64,000 nucleotides of DNA from Apus apus (taxonomy: Eukaryota; Chordata; Aves; Apodiformes; Apodidae). Of the stretch, positions 38,215-49,700 are shown one piece after another. The notes below the pieces were generated by a model. The model was not told the DNA's origin, ran no database searches, and was given only the letters and a program-made list of their open reading frames with translations. The stretch covers positions 11,671,501 through 11,735,500 of the forward strand of contig NC_067287.1 in assembly GCF_020740795.1 (NCBI RefSeq), read 5' to 3'. The position numbers were made by a program, and so were the translations under genes. Numbering within the stretch: the first letter of the stretch is position 1; every line of letters begins with the position of its first letter.

Positions 38215-38905
38215 AAATTTAGGTTGGGAGGGATATCTGGAGGTCAACCTTCTGCTCAAAGCAGGGCTCCAGCTTCAAAATCAGGTGTGGCTGCTCCAAG
38301 CCTTGCCAAGTTTTGAAAATCTGCAAGGGTGGAGGCTGAACAGCCCTTTTGGGCCCCTGTTTCAGCGATGCACTAGTCCCACTGAGATTATTTTTTTCTG
38401 TTCTCCAATCAGTATTACCATTGTTGCAGCTCGTGACTGTTGCCTTTTGTTCTTTTGCTGTGCATCTCTGAGAAAAGTCTGTCTTCTCCAATGGATTGAG
38501 GTAGTGGAGCACTGTAACTATAACCCCCCCTTGGCCTTTTCATCTCCAAGCTAAACAAACCAGTTGCCTAGCCTCTCCTAGTACAGCAGGTGCTCTGGTC
38601 CCTGTCCTGAGGACAGGATAGAACCAGGTGCCCTAATTGTCTTAGCAGCCTTACCTGGAGTCTCTCCAGGTTGTCAGTAGCTGTCATTCTGCAGGTCCCA
38701 AAGTCCAGCTGCAGGGCTGTTTGCTCAGCCCCCAGCCTGGCCTGGCACACGGGGTACATCTGGCCCTGACACGTGACTTTACCTTTGCCTTTGCTGAACT
38801 TCATGGGGTTCCTGCTAGCTTGTTCCTCCAGTTTGTTCAGGTACTTCTGAATAAAAATCTTGTTCTCCAGTGTATCAACTACTCCTCCAGTTTGGGTGTC
38901 ACTTC
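38215..38905 (-). mobile_element. CR1 LINE, 5'-truncated 3' fragment
   Basis: AGGTTGGGAGGGATATCTGG then AGGTCAACCTTCTGCTCAAA is the inverted 3' untranslated end of avian CR1. Further along, TTCATCTCCAAGCTAAACAA, TGGAGTCTCTCCAGGTTGTC and TGCTGAACTTCATGGGGTTC follow the order of the CR1 3' coding end (reverse transcriptase C-terminus) in the antisense direction. The 3' end is at the low coordinate, so the element is on the minus strand. It is 5'-truncated near 38905 and full of stops, so it is inactive. Short open frames inside it are decayed fragments. Confidence 0.85.
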
Positions 38906-41900
38906 ATGAGGTTGTGTGGTATCTCAGCATCCAGGGCCATATGGCATAGCAGCAGGGTAACATATTGACTTAGTCAGCAAGTGGCAATTTTCAGCTTATC
39001 TGGCAGGAATAGAATTCTTGGTAATTGTTGACCAGAATCCATGGAATATTTTTGGCCACTAAGCTAGGCTGAATATACAATATATTTCACAGCACATGTT
39101 ATGCTAATTAGAAATATATAAAGTAAAGGTATTTTTATTATACATATCTAAATAAGTTTTTATCTAGTAAAGGTATTTCTGATGGATAACTTTGTAAGGA
39201 AAGGAACAACAAGATGGATAATCAGTACTATATAATTATATATATAAGTAGGAAGTGGTTGGAATTATCTGAGTAGAAGAATTATTACAGCATGCTGTTC
39301 AATACCTATGACTCAACACCTGACCCTGCCCACTCCAACCATCCTGGTCTGTGCTGCCACTTTGTCTGCCTTCAGAAGTCACTGTGAAACTCTCACTTAC
39401 TTTGCTGTTCTGCCCTACATTTGAGGTGCTACCACTGTATGTTGTGATGGCCAAGCTGAAGGAAGGATGTTATGTTTTGAAGAAGTCACAGGGTTTTTAA
39501 TTGCTGAAAATGCAAAGCAGAAAGCTTCTCTCTTAGTGCACTAGCCCCACTCTGCTGCAATCATTTGTCTTTATTGACATCCCTGGCTGTGCTGGCAAAG
39601 GGAAGCAGACACTCTCTGTTAGGAAAGAGTGCAGTGTATAGTCTAATGTGACAGTGCTCTTAGCTTTCTGTTAATGCAATGCTTGCAGTATCCCACAATC
39701 TCTTGCTAAGGTACTGCAAGAAAAAAGGTAGCTCTCTCTTCCAGCTTTGTTCTTTAACAAAAACAGGCCCCACACCATAGTACCATCAAACCCAACCTCC
39801 TCCTGGTGTTTAAGTATACCAATGATAAAGTAGGGAATGAATATTCATATTCCGCCTATTGCTAGCTCTTCTCAGGACAGCTCAGCCTAGGCTCAAGTTT
39901 CCCTTTCATGACGGAAGTGCTTCCACCACCCTTCTCTTTGTGTGGGGAGAAGAAGCTCAATTCAATGAATCAGGCAGTGAACAGGGCAGAAAGGACTTTG
40001 ATTGAGAAGACTAAAAAAGTTGTATTTTTTTTTTTTTTTCTCCTGACCTTTTACTTTAAACAGCCCTTCAGTCAAAGTGGGTGAGGTTTAGAAGTCAGTT
40101 GGTTTTGATTTTAATTACAAGCATCTGAACATCACACACTGAGAGAGTACAGTATAGTTTTTAGTTAAGTTCATTAATAGCATGCAGGTATGGAAGGACA
40201 CTGTACTAACTGAGCATATGAACTTCTTAAGTCCTCAGAACAGCTTTCCAGGTCATGAGTTCCAAATACTACAGGAGAATCACAACCTGCTGAACAGATG
40301 TTCAGTTTTACCAGCACATTCACAGTTCCACTATACTGAGAATTGCATTTTCTCAACCAGACACTGCAAACTGCATTCTCAAGACATTGGTCATCACACA
40401 AGCAAGTGGAGGAAGGAATGCTAATACTTTCAAAACCTGCTCATATTTAGACCCAGTCTTCTCAGTAGAGCACACCTCTCTGGGCGTAAGTTTGTTATAT
40501 AAGTGGGCCATGTGAAGCTTTTTAATGTAGCTGTTTGAAAGAAATTAGAATAGGGCAAGACACTGCAAAGGTTGTATTGGGAACTCGCAGCTCATCTTTC
40601 AGCAGAATTGCCTAAGGTTGGGTATGAAGTCAGTAGATAAGCTGTCAACAGTCCCAAATTCCCTTTCCATTCAAATCTGTTTTTTGTACGGAGTGTTCAG
40701 TGGGACATCTGATGTGCTAAACAACATGTCTTTAAATTTCAGTTTAAGTCTAATTATAAAGGTACCTATACTCCACAGGGGAAAAAATCCCACTTGTATT
40801 TACCAAGGAAGTTTCTAGTCCCTCAGATAATATGTATCTAAGAGCTCCATAAAACTGTTCAGTATTAGGTTTTATTTTCCAGTCTCACAGCAGAAATAAT
40901 TTCCAATAGACACAGCCTCTAGACTTAGAGTTTGAGTTAGAGGTGGGGGAAAAGCAGTTTCTGATGTACTATCAAACCTCTTAATGGTGGTGTTAAAAAC
41001 TAATTTTTCACTGCTCCTTTTATTTGCTAACAAATAGGTGACTGCTAGGTGCTGTATATCTTACCACAATGTGGGTGCTTACTGGGCAATAATAAGTGTC
41101 TCAGCTTAATGTTTGCTCCCTTCTGGTATATTGTATAGTTAACTTTCATGTTTTATGAGTCTTAGTCTGCAAACAGGGAACTTTCTAGTTCTGTGAGACT
41201 CTGTGGAAATACTCAGGCCTGCTTCTATTAAATGTGATGACATTTGCTGACTTTGTCATATCGAGTGACACAGGAAAATTGGCAATTAATAGTACCTGGC
41301 TTCAGGGGGAGAAAAAATTGTATATCACTTGTCTGTAGGAAGCAGAGGCTTCAGATGTAATTCTCTGAAAATAAAGCAGTTGTCCCAATTTAAGCTCATT
41401 TCATTTATTTCCAAAGAAGTGAAATACAGTCACTCCGGTGATAGTGTCAAGTCATCCCTGTGTATTATTCTATTTGTTCCATCACAGCCTCTTCTCTCCA
41501 GGGAGCTCATTTGTATTCTCCTGCTTTCAGGTCATCTGACTCTTAGTTCATGTCACGGATTTAACTCGGTGCCTTCTCTTTAGTATAAATTAAAATGTTA
41601 CTGTTGCCACCAGACTGAGCCTGGAAACTGCAACTGTGACTACTTAGAAATCTATTTTAAATTCAAGAAAAAAGCCATGTACCTAAATATTTTATGGCTA
41701 ATGGCCATTTGGCTTCAGATCTACATCCCAGTATTCAGGATAATGCTTACTATCACTATTGCTGCATGCCATTGCTTTTGAGTATTTGCTGATATTGTCT
41801 TTAGAAATGCATTGTTTCCCCTTCTGAGAAAACATTGCACTGTCTAGAAGGGCAGTTTGGGCCCCACTTGAGTCAACCACTTGCATCAGCATAAAGATGT

Positions 41901-42479
41901 TCTGCTGCATGCATTTTCACTGTTTTCCTCATGGCAACCCTGCTTTTCCCCTTGCAATGCTTATAGTTGGTTACTGAAGTGCTTGGCTGAACATATGTGC
42001 CCAGCTCTAAATTCAAGCTTTGTTTTTTTTTTTTTTTTTTCTCCACTGACACAGGCACTTTCCCCTCCCCTCAGTCTATGTGAAATGGTCTGGCCATCTA
42101 CAGTAAAATTACTTTTCTAATGAAGCTGCTGCTGCTACTGTGGAACGTTGGTCCAGATGAAGCATGGGTGAAGGTTGTTGCCTAGCTGCCTGACGATGAG
42201 ACCAGAGTCAAGATTTTCCTCCAGATCTCCACCTAAAACATCTCTTAGCTAAGCTTATCTGAATGGCCAGAGCAGCTCAAGTTCACGCGGGTTTGTGCAC
42301 CCAGTTCCATCATAAACAGATCGATTTTCTGTGTCCAAATGCAAAATGACACAGCCTGCTCCGGTTCGGCTGCAAAATGCGATGCTAGCTGTGATTTGGG
42401 ATGCTGTCTTTGGATGACCTGAATCACAAAAAGCCTAGGCTTGATCTCTTTTTACCGCACAGAACTCTGTGGACTTGCA

Positions 42480-43150
42480 GGTCCTTGTCTGCACCAGCGC
42501 CCCACAGTACCTGTTCACCTGCCCTTCTCCTGCCCCATAGCCCAAAGTCCTCCCGTCCCTCTAAGTGTTGTACCTCCTCCCTGCAGCTCGCATCTCCGCT
42601 CTAACTCTGCCCCGGCCTTCTCAGTGCTCTGCACCGCCGTGTCTGAAGGCAGCAGGGCTGGCCCCTGTTCTCCGCAGGCAGCAGCGCTCCCCTTTGCACA
42701 GGCAGCGCTCTCCACGCGGTGGGTTTTGCCCCTACTCCCCGCAGCCCACGCTCCCCCGGCCAGTCCCCGGGGAGGCGGGGCCAAAACCTCCTGCTGCCCA
42801 AGCCGCCGGCCGGCCCCGCAGCCTTCTCCCGGGTGTGCCGTACAGCCCCGCAGGCTCCCGGCCGGGTCAGGCCTCCCGGCGGTGCGGGCGGCCCCGGGGG
42901 AGCGGGCTGGCAAGGCTGCTCCGCGCCGGGCGTGCGGTGGGGCCGGCGCGGCGCCGGGGCGCTCCGGGAGGCACTAGCAGCACCTAGTGGTAAAAGCCGG
43001 CCCGAGCGGCGAGGAGGGCGCAGAGGGGAAGGCAGGGCTTCGCCAAGCCACGCTGTTCTTTGGCGAAACTGCACTTTGCGCTGGCTAGGAACGACCCGCA
43101 GGGAACACCGCGTCTCTCCCTCATGCGGAACTGCGGGGACAAGCCAGGAG
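42480..43150. promoter_or_regulatory. CpG island (smaller, left of the pair)
   Basis: Dense CpG and high G+C, strongest at 42600-43030, with an abrupt fall on both sides. Open frames of 130-250 codons on both strands reflect stop-poor GC-rich DNA and show no family similarity. The island could be an alternative promoter of the rightward neighbour (expected SEMA5B), a separate non-coding transcript promoter, or a regulatory element. Confidence 0.7.
42979..42993 (-). promoter_or_regulatory. Possible CTCF site
   Basis: The minus strand reads ACCACTAGGTGCTGC, close to the CTCF core CCACTAGGTGGCGC with two or three mismatches in the last four bases. It sits at the edge of the densest part of the CpG island. 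The mismatches fall in the GGC part of the core, so binding is uncertain. Confidence 0.35.
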
Positions 43151-44870
43151 AAAAGCAGAGTGAAGGGCGTTTCACCAGCAGAGGTGTCTATGGGTAGACG
43201 TGCTGTTCAACACCTCTTGACGAGTCTTGCTAAGAGCTTGGTCTGTGCCAAGCCCAGAACAGGAACCCCGGTAGCTCCTCTCTCTAGCAAGGCTGAGGAT
43301 CTGGAGATTGAAACCAAAATGTTTGATGTAGATACCTTCACATGCAATACTCTGTCTTTTCCCATGGCATTTTTCTCTTCTTCAAAGAATCTGAACTATC
43401 CTGCTTCTGGTCACAAGCCCTTTACTAAAAGGATTTCATTAGTTTCCCTGTCTGCTCAGTGATTTTGGAAACGTCATGTTGTGTAAAGGCATGAAAGTAT
43501 CAGAACCTGAGTGTCCAAGGAAACATTACAAAACTTTAATCTATATGCACCTTTATTTGTGGGTCTTTGAGCAATACATGCATGCACACAGCTGAGGGAA
43601 GTACTGCCAGCTCTGGGGGGTAAACAGCAAAATAGTAGTAGGAAAACGCTAGAAGATTTTAGGGCAATCACTCAATCTTTTATTCAATTGAAAAGTGCTA
43701 TCCATTAGATCTTTAAATGTTGACAGATACTGGGAAAAACTTAGTTTATATGTTCTCATGCTACTTGCTGTTCAATTCTCAGTGCCTCATCTGCAAGTCT
43801 TAGGAGGAAGGAAGGTTGAGCTGAGGTCTTCTGAAAATTACACGTGTAATTGTGGCATTTGGTGAGGTGTTTTATCCCTGAGGCTTTGATAACCAAACCA
43901 CCCCCCCTACAGTACAACTGAAAAAGAAGGCAAATAATGCCCCAGCACAGCAGGACAGCCCTACACTGTGTTCTGCTCTGAACACCCAGGCTGCTGAACA
44001 TCACTATTTAAAATTAAATTTACCATGTTGAAAGATACGCTGCGTATTAGGGAAATGGAGGAGCTTGACTACTCTGTATTATTCACGTGTAGATTAAGAC
44101 TGTACCCTAAGAAGATGCTACCATAACAAATCAGGTAGAGGTTTTTTTGCTGAAGGTCTTCAGAAGAGATGGGGATGGAGAAAAGTGTGGCAGATGTGAT
44201 GCAGCTGAGCATGGGGCAGTCTGCTCATCAGCTTCCACACTGTGTCTGACTAGAGGCTTATCCTGGAATTCGAGTTTTGAGCAGAATACATAGCCTCATT
44301 GCAATTATTTTGTACTCATTACCTGTCTTCAACTTCCCAGTGAGAGTATTAAAATGGAAATCAGATTGAAAATGCTCTATGTATAAATGATGTATTGACT
44401 GTTTCATACAAGCTGTATCTAAAAATGTGTTACTGCATGAAGGAATGTAGTGATATAGGTACTTGATTAAGGAAGAAGAAATCAAGAACAGGCAAATAAT
44501 TACATATTGTATAATGGACATTGCAGTGGACCTGGGCTGTTACTTCTCTGAGATGTGAATTGGGAGAACACCCTCTGCCAACACAATTGACTGTCATAGC
44601 ATTCATGAGCCCTCAAAGAATTGCACTGTTTTTATATAGCTGTTAATGGACTGTCAACATGAATGACCGGATCAGTTTACAGAAGAAAAAAATCCGAGTC
44701 TCACTATATACATACACATACATATGCAACAGCATCACTGCAGGCCATTCTGCCTGGGGATTCAGCCGACTGAGGCTCTTATCTTGCGATTTTTAAATGT
44801 CACTAAACCAGCCCAGATGTATTTTTATCCTTTTGCTGCCAGGCTGCTTGTCCATCAGCAGAGATCATGC
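43150..44870. other. AT-rich gap between the two CpG islands
   Basis: No gene signal was seen in about 1.7 kb. The sequence is ordinary AT-rich DNA with a short C7 run near 43902 and a small AT/CA-rich stretch near 44705-44725. Confidence 0.7.
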
Positions 44871-45151
44871 CATAGCTCGATGAGGCTGCCGCTGAGGGCG
44901 TTCAGGCACCGAGCGGCACCGCGGGAAGGCCGCGGCACATCACCCACTTGCAAAACACCGTGGATGCAGCCCCCCCGCAACCAGCTGCCCCCCGCCAGTG
45001 GCCCCGGGGCTGCGGGCTCTGCGGCCCGCAGGCGCGGAGCGGAGCGGGCGGTGCTGCCGCCGGGCAGCGCACAGCGGCGCTGCTTCTTTCCTTGCGCTCC
45101 GCGCCGCGTACGCGCCTCGCCCGCGGATTTTCCGCCGCCGTCTCATCTTTG

Positions 45152-45171
45152 GCGTCAGAAAACTTTGACGC
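45152..45171. promoter_or_regulatory. Inverted CRE-half-site pair with E2F-like flanks
   Basis: GCGTCA and TGACGC face each other across 8 bases (GAAAACTT), flanked by TTTGG on the left and TTTCCGCC on the right. The spacing and symmetry stand out within the promoter island. They could bind CREB/ATF- or E2F-class factors. The match is short. Confidence 0.3.
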
Positions 45172-45349
45172 TTTCCGCCCCAGGTTAATGTCGACCCCGT
45201 TCGTCCCCGGCGAGCAGGGGAAAATCGCGACGGGGAGATCCAGCCTCAGCCCGGGCCCCGGGTGACGGGAGCGGCCGCGGGCAGGGCGCCCGCGCTTCGC
45301 CCGCTGCTCGTTGCAAGCCCGGCTGAGCGGCGTGGCGGGGCCCGCACGG

Positions 45350-45445
45350 CAGCCCGGCAGCCCGGCAGCCCGGCAGCACGGCAGCCCAGCAGCCCGGCAG
45401 CACGGCAGCCCAGCAGCCCGGCAGCACGGCAGCCCGGCAGCACGG
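45350..45445. repeat. Octamer minisatellite (12 x 8 bp)
   Basis: Twelve perfect-length 8-base units of three kinds are present: A = CAGCCCGG, B = CAGCACGG, C = CAGCCCAG. The order is A A A B C A B C A B A B. The BCA trimer is repeated, giving a 24-bp higher-order unit. Because 8 is not a multiple of 3, translated frames show a periodic GCRAAGLP/ARQPSSPA-like pattern; these are not proteins. Such arrays expand and contract by slippage. Confidence 0.95.
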
Positions 45446-45918
45446 CAGCTCCGGGCTGGGGCCGGAGGGCCCGCGGCCCCACTCCAAGCCCCAGCCCGGC
45501 GGCCCCCTGCGCCCCGCTCCCCTCTCAGCCACAGCCACAGCAACGCTGCCGGCCCTGCCCCTTCCAGCAGGGAGGGAAGGGGGTGGGTTTTAATACAAAC
45601 ACCGCTCCGCCGCTGGCTCTTATCCTCGTTCTCGGCTGGTGCCTCTCCTCCACCCTCAGCCCTCCCCACGCCCGCTGCACTTGAACCTGCCCGCCCGAAA
45701 AGTGTGTCATCTCCTCATTCCCCACCCCCGGCCCCCGGCCGCAGGGGGCCCGGCCGCGGAGCGCCGCCGTGCTTGGCGGGATCCCCCCGCCGGACCGGGG
45801 CTGCCGGCTGCGAGCAGCGGGGAGGGCGGCGAGGGCGATTTGCTTGCGAAGAAATGCCCTGTTGAACTTTGAATATATTAGTTGACATCAGTGCGAGTTG
45901 GGGCTGCCAGCCCCTAGC

Positions 45919-45972
45919 TCCCTCCTCCTTCCCTACCTCCTCCTCCTCCGCCTCCTCCTCCTCCTCCCCCCG
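45919..45972. repeat. TCC-rich polypyrimidine tract
   Basis: About 54 bases are almost entirely C and T, built on TCC repeats (CTCCTCCTCCGCCTCCTCCT), and end in C6. Such tracts are common near transcription starts and can form triplex or G-quadruplex structures on the G-rich strand. Confidence 0.85.
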
Positions 45973-45979
45973 GTCTCCG

Positions 45980-46120
45980 ATGGAAAGAGTTGAAGCCGTG
46001 CTGATAGGAGCCGCCTGGAAGAGACAGCGGAGCTCAGGGGAGGACTTCGGTCCCAACTCCGGCCGCGCCGCGGGGACGCTGCCCGCAGCCGCTCGCATGG
46101 CCCGAGGAGGAGCTGCCTGA
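45980..46120 (+). other. Possible upstream ORF in the putative first exon
   Basis: ATG at 45980 opens 46 codons ending in TGA at 46118-46120, about 130 bases before the candidate donor at 46252. An in-frame ATG lies further up at 45869, giving 83 codons. If the first exon starts upstream of these, they would act as upstream ORFs. The peptide resembles no family I know and is GC-rich noise as likely as not. Confidence 0.2.
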
Positions 46121-46170
46121 GCACCGGGCTCGGGAGAGCCGCCGCTCCGCTCCCCTGCTCGCCCCGCGCC

Positions 46171-46212
46171 CAGCCCCGCCGAGCCGAGCCCCGCCGAGCC
46201 GAGCCGAGCCGT
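46171..46212. repeat. GAGCC/GCCGA pentamer repeat
   Basis: A short imperfect array of GAGCC units interrupted by CCGCC, directly before the candidate exon donor at 46252. It explains the repeated open frames on both strands here. Confidence 0.8.
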
Positions 46213-46730
46213 GGCTGCCCCCGCTCCTGCGGCAGTCGGAGCGCGATGTGCCGGTGAGCCCCGCACCGGGAGTCCGGCGGCCGCCCCGTAAGCGCAGCGC
46301 GGCGACGGGCCGGGGGGCGAGGGGCACGCAAACTTCCCAACTTGGCGGGGGGCCGGGGCGAGCGGGCGGCGCTGGGAGGGGGATGCCGGGGAGGTGGGGA
46401 GCCCCGGCTGCTGCGCTGCGGAGGCCGGCGCGGGGCAGCGGCGCTGGGGGATGGAGGGGCCGGGGACAGGCTGCGGGAGCTGGGCTGTGTTTGTGCACCG
46501 CGCTCCCTGCGCGTCCTCATGCCACCCGCGGGCTGCAGAGCGAAAGGGGCTTTTTTCTTTGGTCGCTGTTTTTGCAGTCCGGCAGCGCCGGAGAGGACGT
46601 TAGCTAGGAGGTGGCAGCGGAGGTGGTTTCTTTCCTCTTTCTCTCCCTCGTCACCTTCCCATCTCTTCCTAAACCCGCTGACCGGGGCCAAGGCGGGAGG
46701 GAAGGGGGTGCGATGGGGCTAAGCCGGATA

Positions 46731-49700
46731 GCCTAGACGGAGGGATATTAATGATTTTTTTTCAGATGGTAATTTGTCTTTGTGGTAGGGGCGGGCCATT
46801 AAATTTCAGCTCACGTCCTGATGGAGATCAAAAGCGATGGGGAGAGGGAGAGGGAAGCAGCCTGGTGCGGCTCCTTAGCTCTGTGTATTGTTAGAAACTT
46901 GGGTGGGGGGGAATTCCCAGAAACAACCTTCGTCGATCCAGCTCCAACACCCACACCAAAAGTTGGAGATCTGTGTTTTCCAACAGTACCATCTGCTCCC
47001 CTGTGCTGCCCAGGAGCTCGCTTACTGTTACGCCTCAGAGGAAACAAACAAAAGGTGTGCTTGCCAAGTCGGTGCTGAACCTGTCTGTTCATGGGCTTTT
47101 AGGTGGAGTTTAAGTATAGATAGAGGAGTAGGTATGTCCTAAAGGTTCACTATCTTCTGCTGGCTCAGTTTATACTTAGATGATTTCCTGTCCTTAATAA
47201 AGGTCTCCAAACACGGTAGATGCCAGGTCCTGGGTTTTGTGTTGTTGCTTTTATTTTGGTTGGGTTTTAATTTATTTATTCCCCCCCCCCCCGAACTACT
47301 TATATATGGATATATTGGTTTGGGATTATAGTAAAGTTTCATTTTCCTGTTGTGGAAGTGTTCCCTCTCATTAGAGGAGATACTTTTCCTAAACTACAGC
47401 CTGAGCAGCAAGAGGTTAGCTGCCTGCCTCTGCATGGGTTCAGTGGTAGGCTGAGACCCCAAGCCGGCTGCACTGCAAACAAAATAGAGACCAACTAAGC
47501 TCAACGTTATAATGGGCTTTGATTCTTAGTACTGTTTGAGATCAGTAGAGATCCTGGGTGAGTGAAGGCAAGGAGGAGTGAGTGTAGCTAGAACAAGCTA
47601 CTCAGACAGGAAAGCGTTCTCTTGATTATGTGTGTGATTTTTAAGCACCTAAGGGTGAGAACTGGTCATAAACTGCAGAGAAGGTAGCAATGGGAAAAAG
47701 AAAAACCCTGCTGATACTTAACCAGATTTTAAAATAGATCCTTCATTTTTTCAACAGCTACTTTAAAAATCCGTGTCTTTTGTCATTTTTTTCCTCCCTT
47801 TTGGACTAAAACTTTTCTGTTTATATTGGATTGGATGCTAAGTATACTCTGCACTAGTCAGGCTATAGTAGGAGATCTCTGCACTTTATGTTATGCCTTT
47901 TGCATTTTCAGTGAAGTGGAAGCAATTTATCCTTTTTTTTTTTTTTTCCTCTCTGTCTTGCTTTCTTTCCTCGGAGAGATTAAGTTTTTGTCCACTCCTG
48001 TCACGGACATGTTAATCCTGAAGTCATGGCGGGGGGGAGAGATCCCACCATTCAAAATATAGTTATTTGCTTTGTTCATCCCCCTAGCCTGTTAGGCTGA
48101 TGGAATTGGCAGTGGCTGCCCTTCGTGACCTCTGTCCCTTCCTGCAAAGAGCTGGGGCAACCACGGAGGAGAAAATGTGCAAACTCCAGTGAGTGAAAAA
48201 TCACAGCCCCAGAAGACAAAAGGCTTGGACTGAGAGGTGCAGGGGGTGAAGGTCTGTGTGAGGAATTACTTTTACCAAGGTGGTCCCGATCAGTTCATAC
48301 AGACTCAAAAAGATGGTGTGGGGATAAGGTTCAGTAGGAATGTGTGTTGCCTGATACAAACTTGATACAGGTGGTGCTATGGACTTTAGCTGCTTTGCAG
48401 TAAGATGAAAGAAATGGCTTTGGTCATCCGGTATGACTACCCTTTATTCGCCAGGCAAACAGCTGACTTGGAGGAGCATATACCCAGATATTATACTCTT
48501 TGCTTTTTAGCCTGGAGACAGTTAGAAAAGTCCTCCTTGACTTAAGCTGAGACACGATGGGTCCTCGTTAGAGGATTTATGTTCCTGGAGAGCAGTTTCA
48601 CTCTGTGATATTAAACATGGCTTGAACAATGGATTTCTATTTTAGCTAGGATTAATAATCATGGGAGCAGTCACATTAGGGTTAAATAAGACCATCTGCA
48701 TGAGTATGTTTTCCTGAAAACAGATCCATGACATAAAAAGTTTCTGTGTGGAGCTCAGGCTGTTGAGTTGCTGTTTGGCAAAAGGGGGCAGTATCAAACA
48801 ATACCACAAGGCAATCCACTGTGCGGCTGCCTTTCTGCCTGGAGTACTGCTGTGTGCTGTTATCTACTGGGATCTGGGAATTTCGGGTGTTAGCCGGTAG
48901 CCCTTCCTCAGGTGATTCCTGGTAAAGACATCAGGGAGGTTAACTGCATGAAAGATGCAGGATCAAAGCTGTCATTGTTTTACTTCATGGTTGCATCACT
49001 TCCATATGCAGGTGTGACCAGTGAAAGCTTGGAAAGTAAGGACAATACTGTATGACTGCAAAACTGCTTTAGTTCACATTAAGTAGGCTGAGAGCAGTAA
49101 CCTTAACCTGATCTTACTCCACTGATTTTAGGGAAAGCATGATGATGCACTAGCTTTGAATTGCTGTTCAGATAAATGCCCTCCAAGGAATTGTCGTAAC
49201 TGTTTTCCGAAGTGAGAAAACCAAACTTTTTCTTCTGTAATTGTAACTATTTTTGAGAACTTGTTTGTTTCCAGCCTACAGAATTGATCTGTCTTATAAA
49301 ATATGGGATTTAGAATGCATTTATAAGCCTTTTCACCTTTTCTTTATCTACATGCTTGGAATAATTAGATTAGCATTTCTTAGGTTTTGTTTTGTTTTGT
49401 TTTTCTGAGAATCGTGGGTAATTGTAGCAGGGGTCTGTAACTGGAAAGGTGTGCACTGGACTCCAGCTTTGCCAGGTCTCCTAAGTGTTGGTCACTGTCT
49501 TCCTGGCAAGAGCTGCAGAGGCAACTGCAGACCGGTCCTGAGAGAGAGGGCAAGTAGTGAGGAATGAGGAGTCTGTCGTAGTAATGTGAAGGTGTTCCAC
49601 TGATGGGGAGGTGCCAAGATCCAGAGTTCACATTCAGTCCAGTGTGACATCTACAGCTAGATTTGCCTCATTTCAGGTCATGCCTGATCAAATCATTTCT

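Larger units (their letters stand above)
27952..42450. other. Intergenic region, right part
   Basis: No recognised gene. Contents noted separately are a GC-rich block (33.6-34.4 kb), an old LINE piece (34.4-34.8 kb), an A27 tract (36.1 kb), a MITE-like relic (37.27-37.4 kb) and a CR1 fragment (38.2-38.9 kb). T15 and T18 runs occur at 40025-40039 and 42023-42040, and an AT dinucleotide-rich stretch near 39226-39250. The remainder is ordinary AT-rich intergenic sequence. Confidence 0.7.
44870..46730. promoter_or_regulatory. Large CpG island, candidate SEMA5B promoter
   Basis: About 1.9 kb of CpG-dense sequence contains an octamer minisatellite, a TCC-rich pyrimidine tract and GAGCC repeats. 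In human, SEMA5B (a transmembrane semaphorin with thrombospondin repeats) is transcribed divergently from the PDIA5 side, so a rightward promoter is expected here. A donor-like sequence, ATGTGCCG|GTGAGC, at 46252/46253 could end a first exon. No SEMA5B coding exon was recognised in the following 17 kb, so its coding start would lie farther right. The island is certain; the gene assignment is inference from synteny. Confidence 0.6.

Noticed and set aside
42441..43462. Open frames of 130-247 codons in the smaller CpG island
   Set aside because: They overlap on both strands, are low in complexity and Pro/Gly/Arg-rich, and show no splice-supported continuation or known domain.
44902..46691. Open frames of 180-255 codons in the larger CpG island, including periodic repeats
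   Set aside because: The periodic peptides come from translating the octamer minisatellite and the TCC tract. No initiation context or family similarity supports them.
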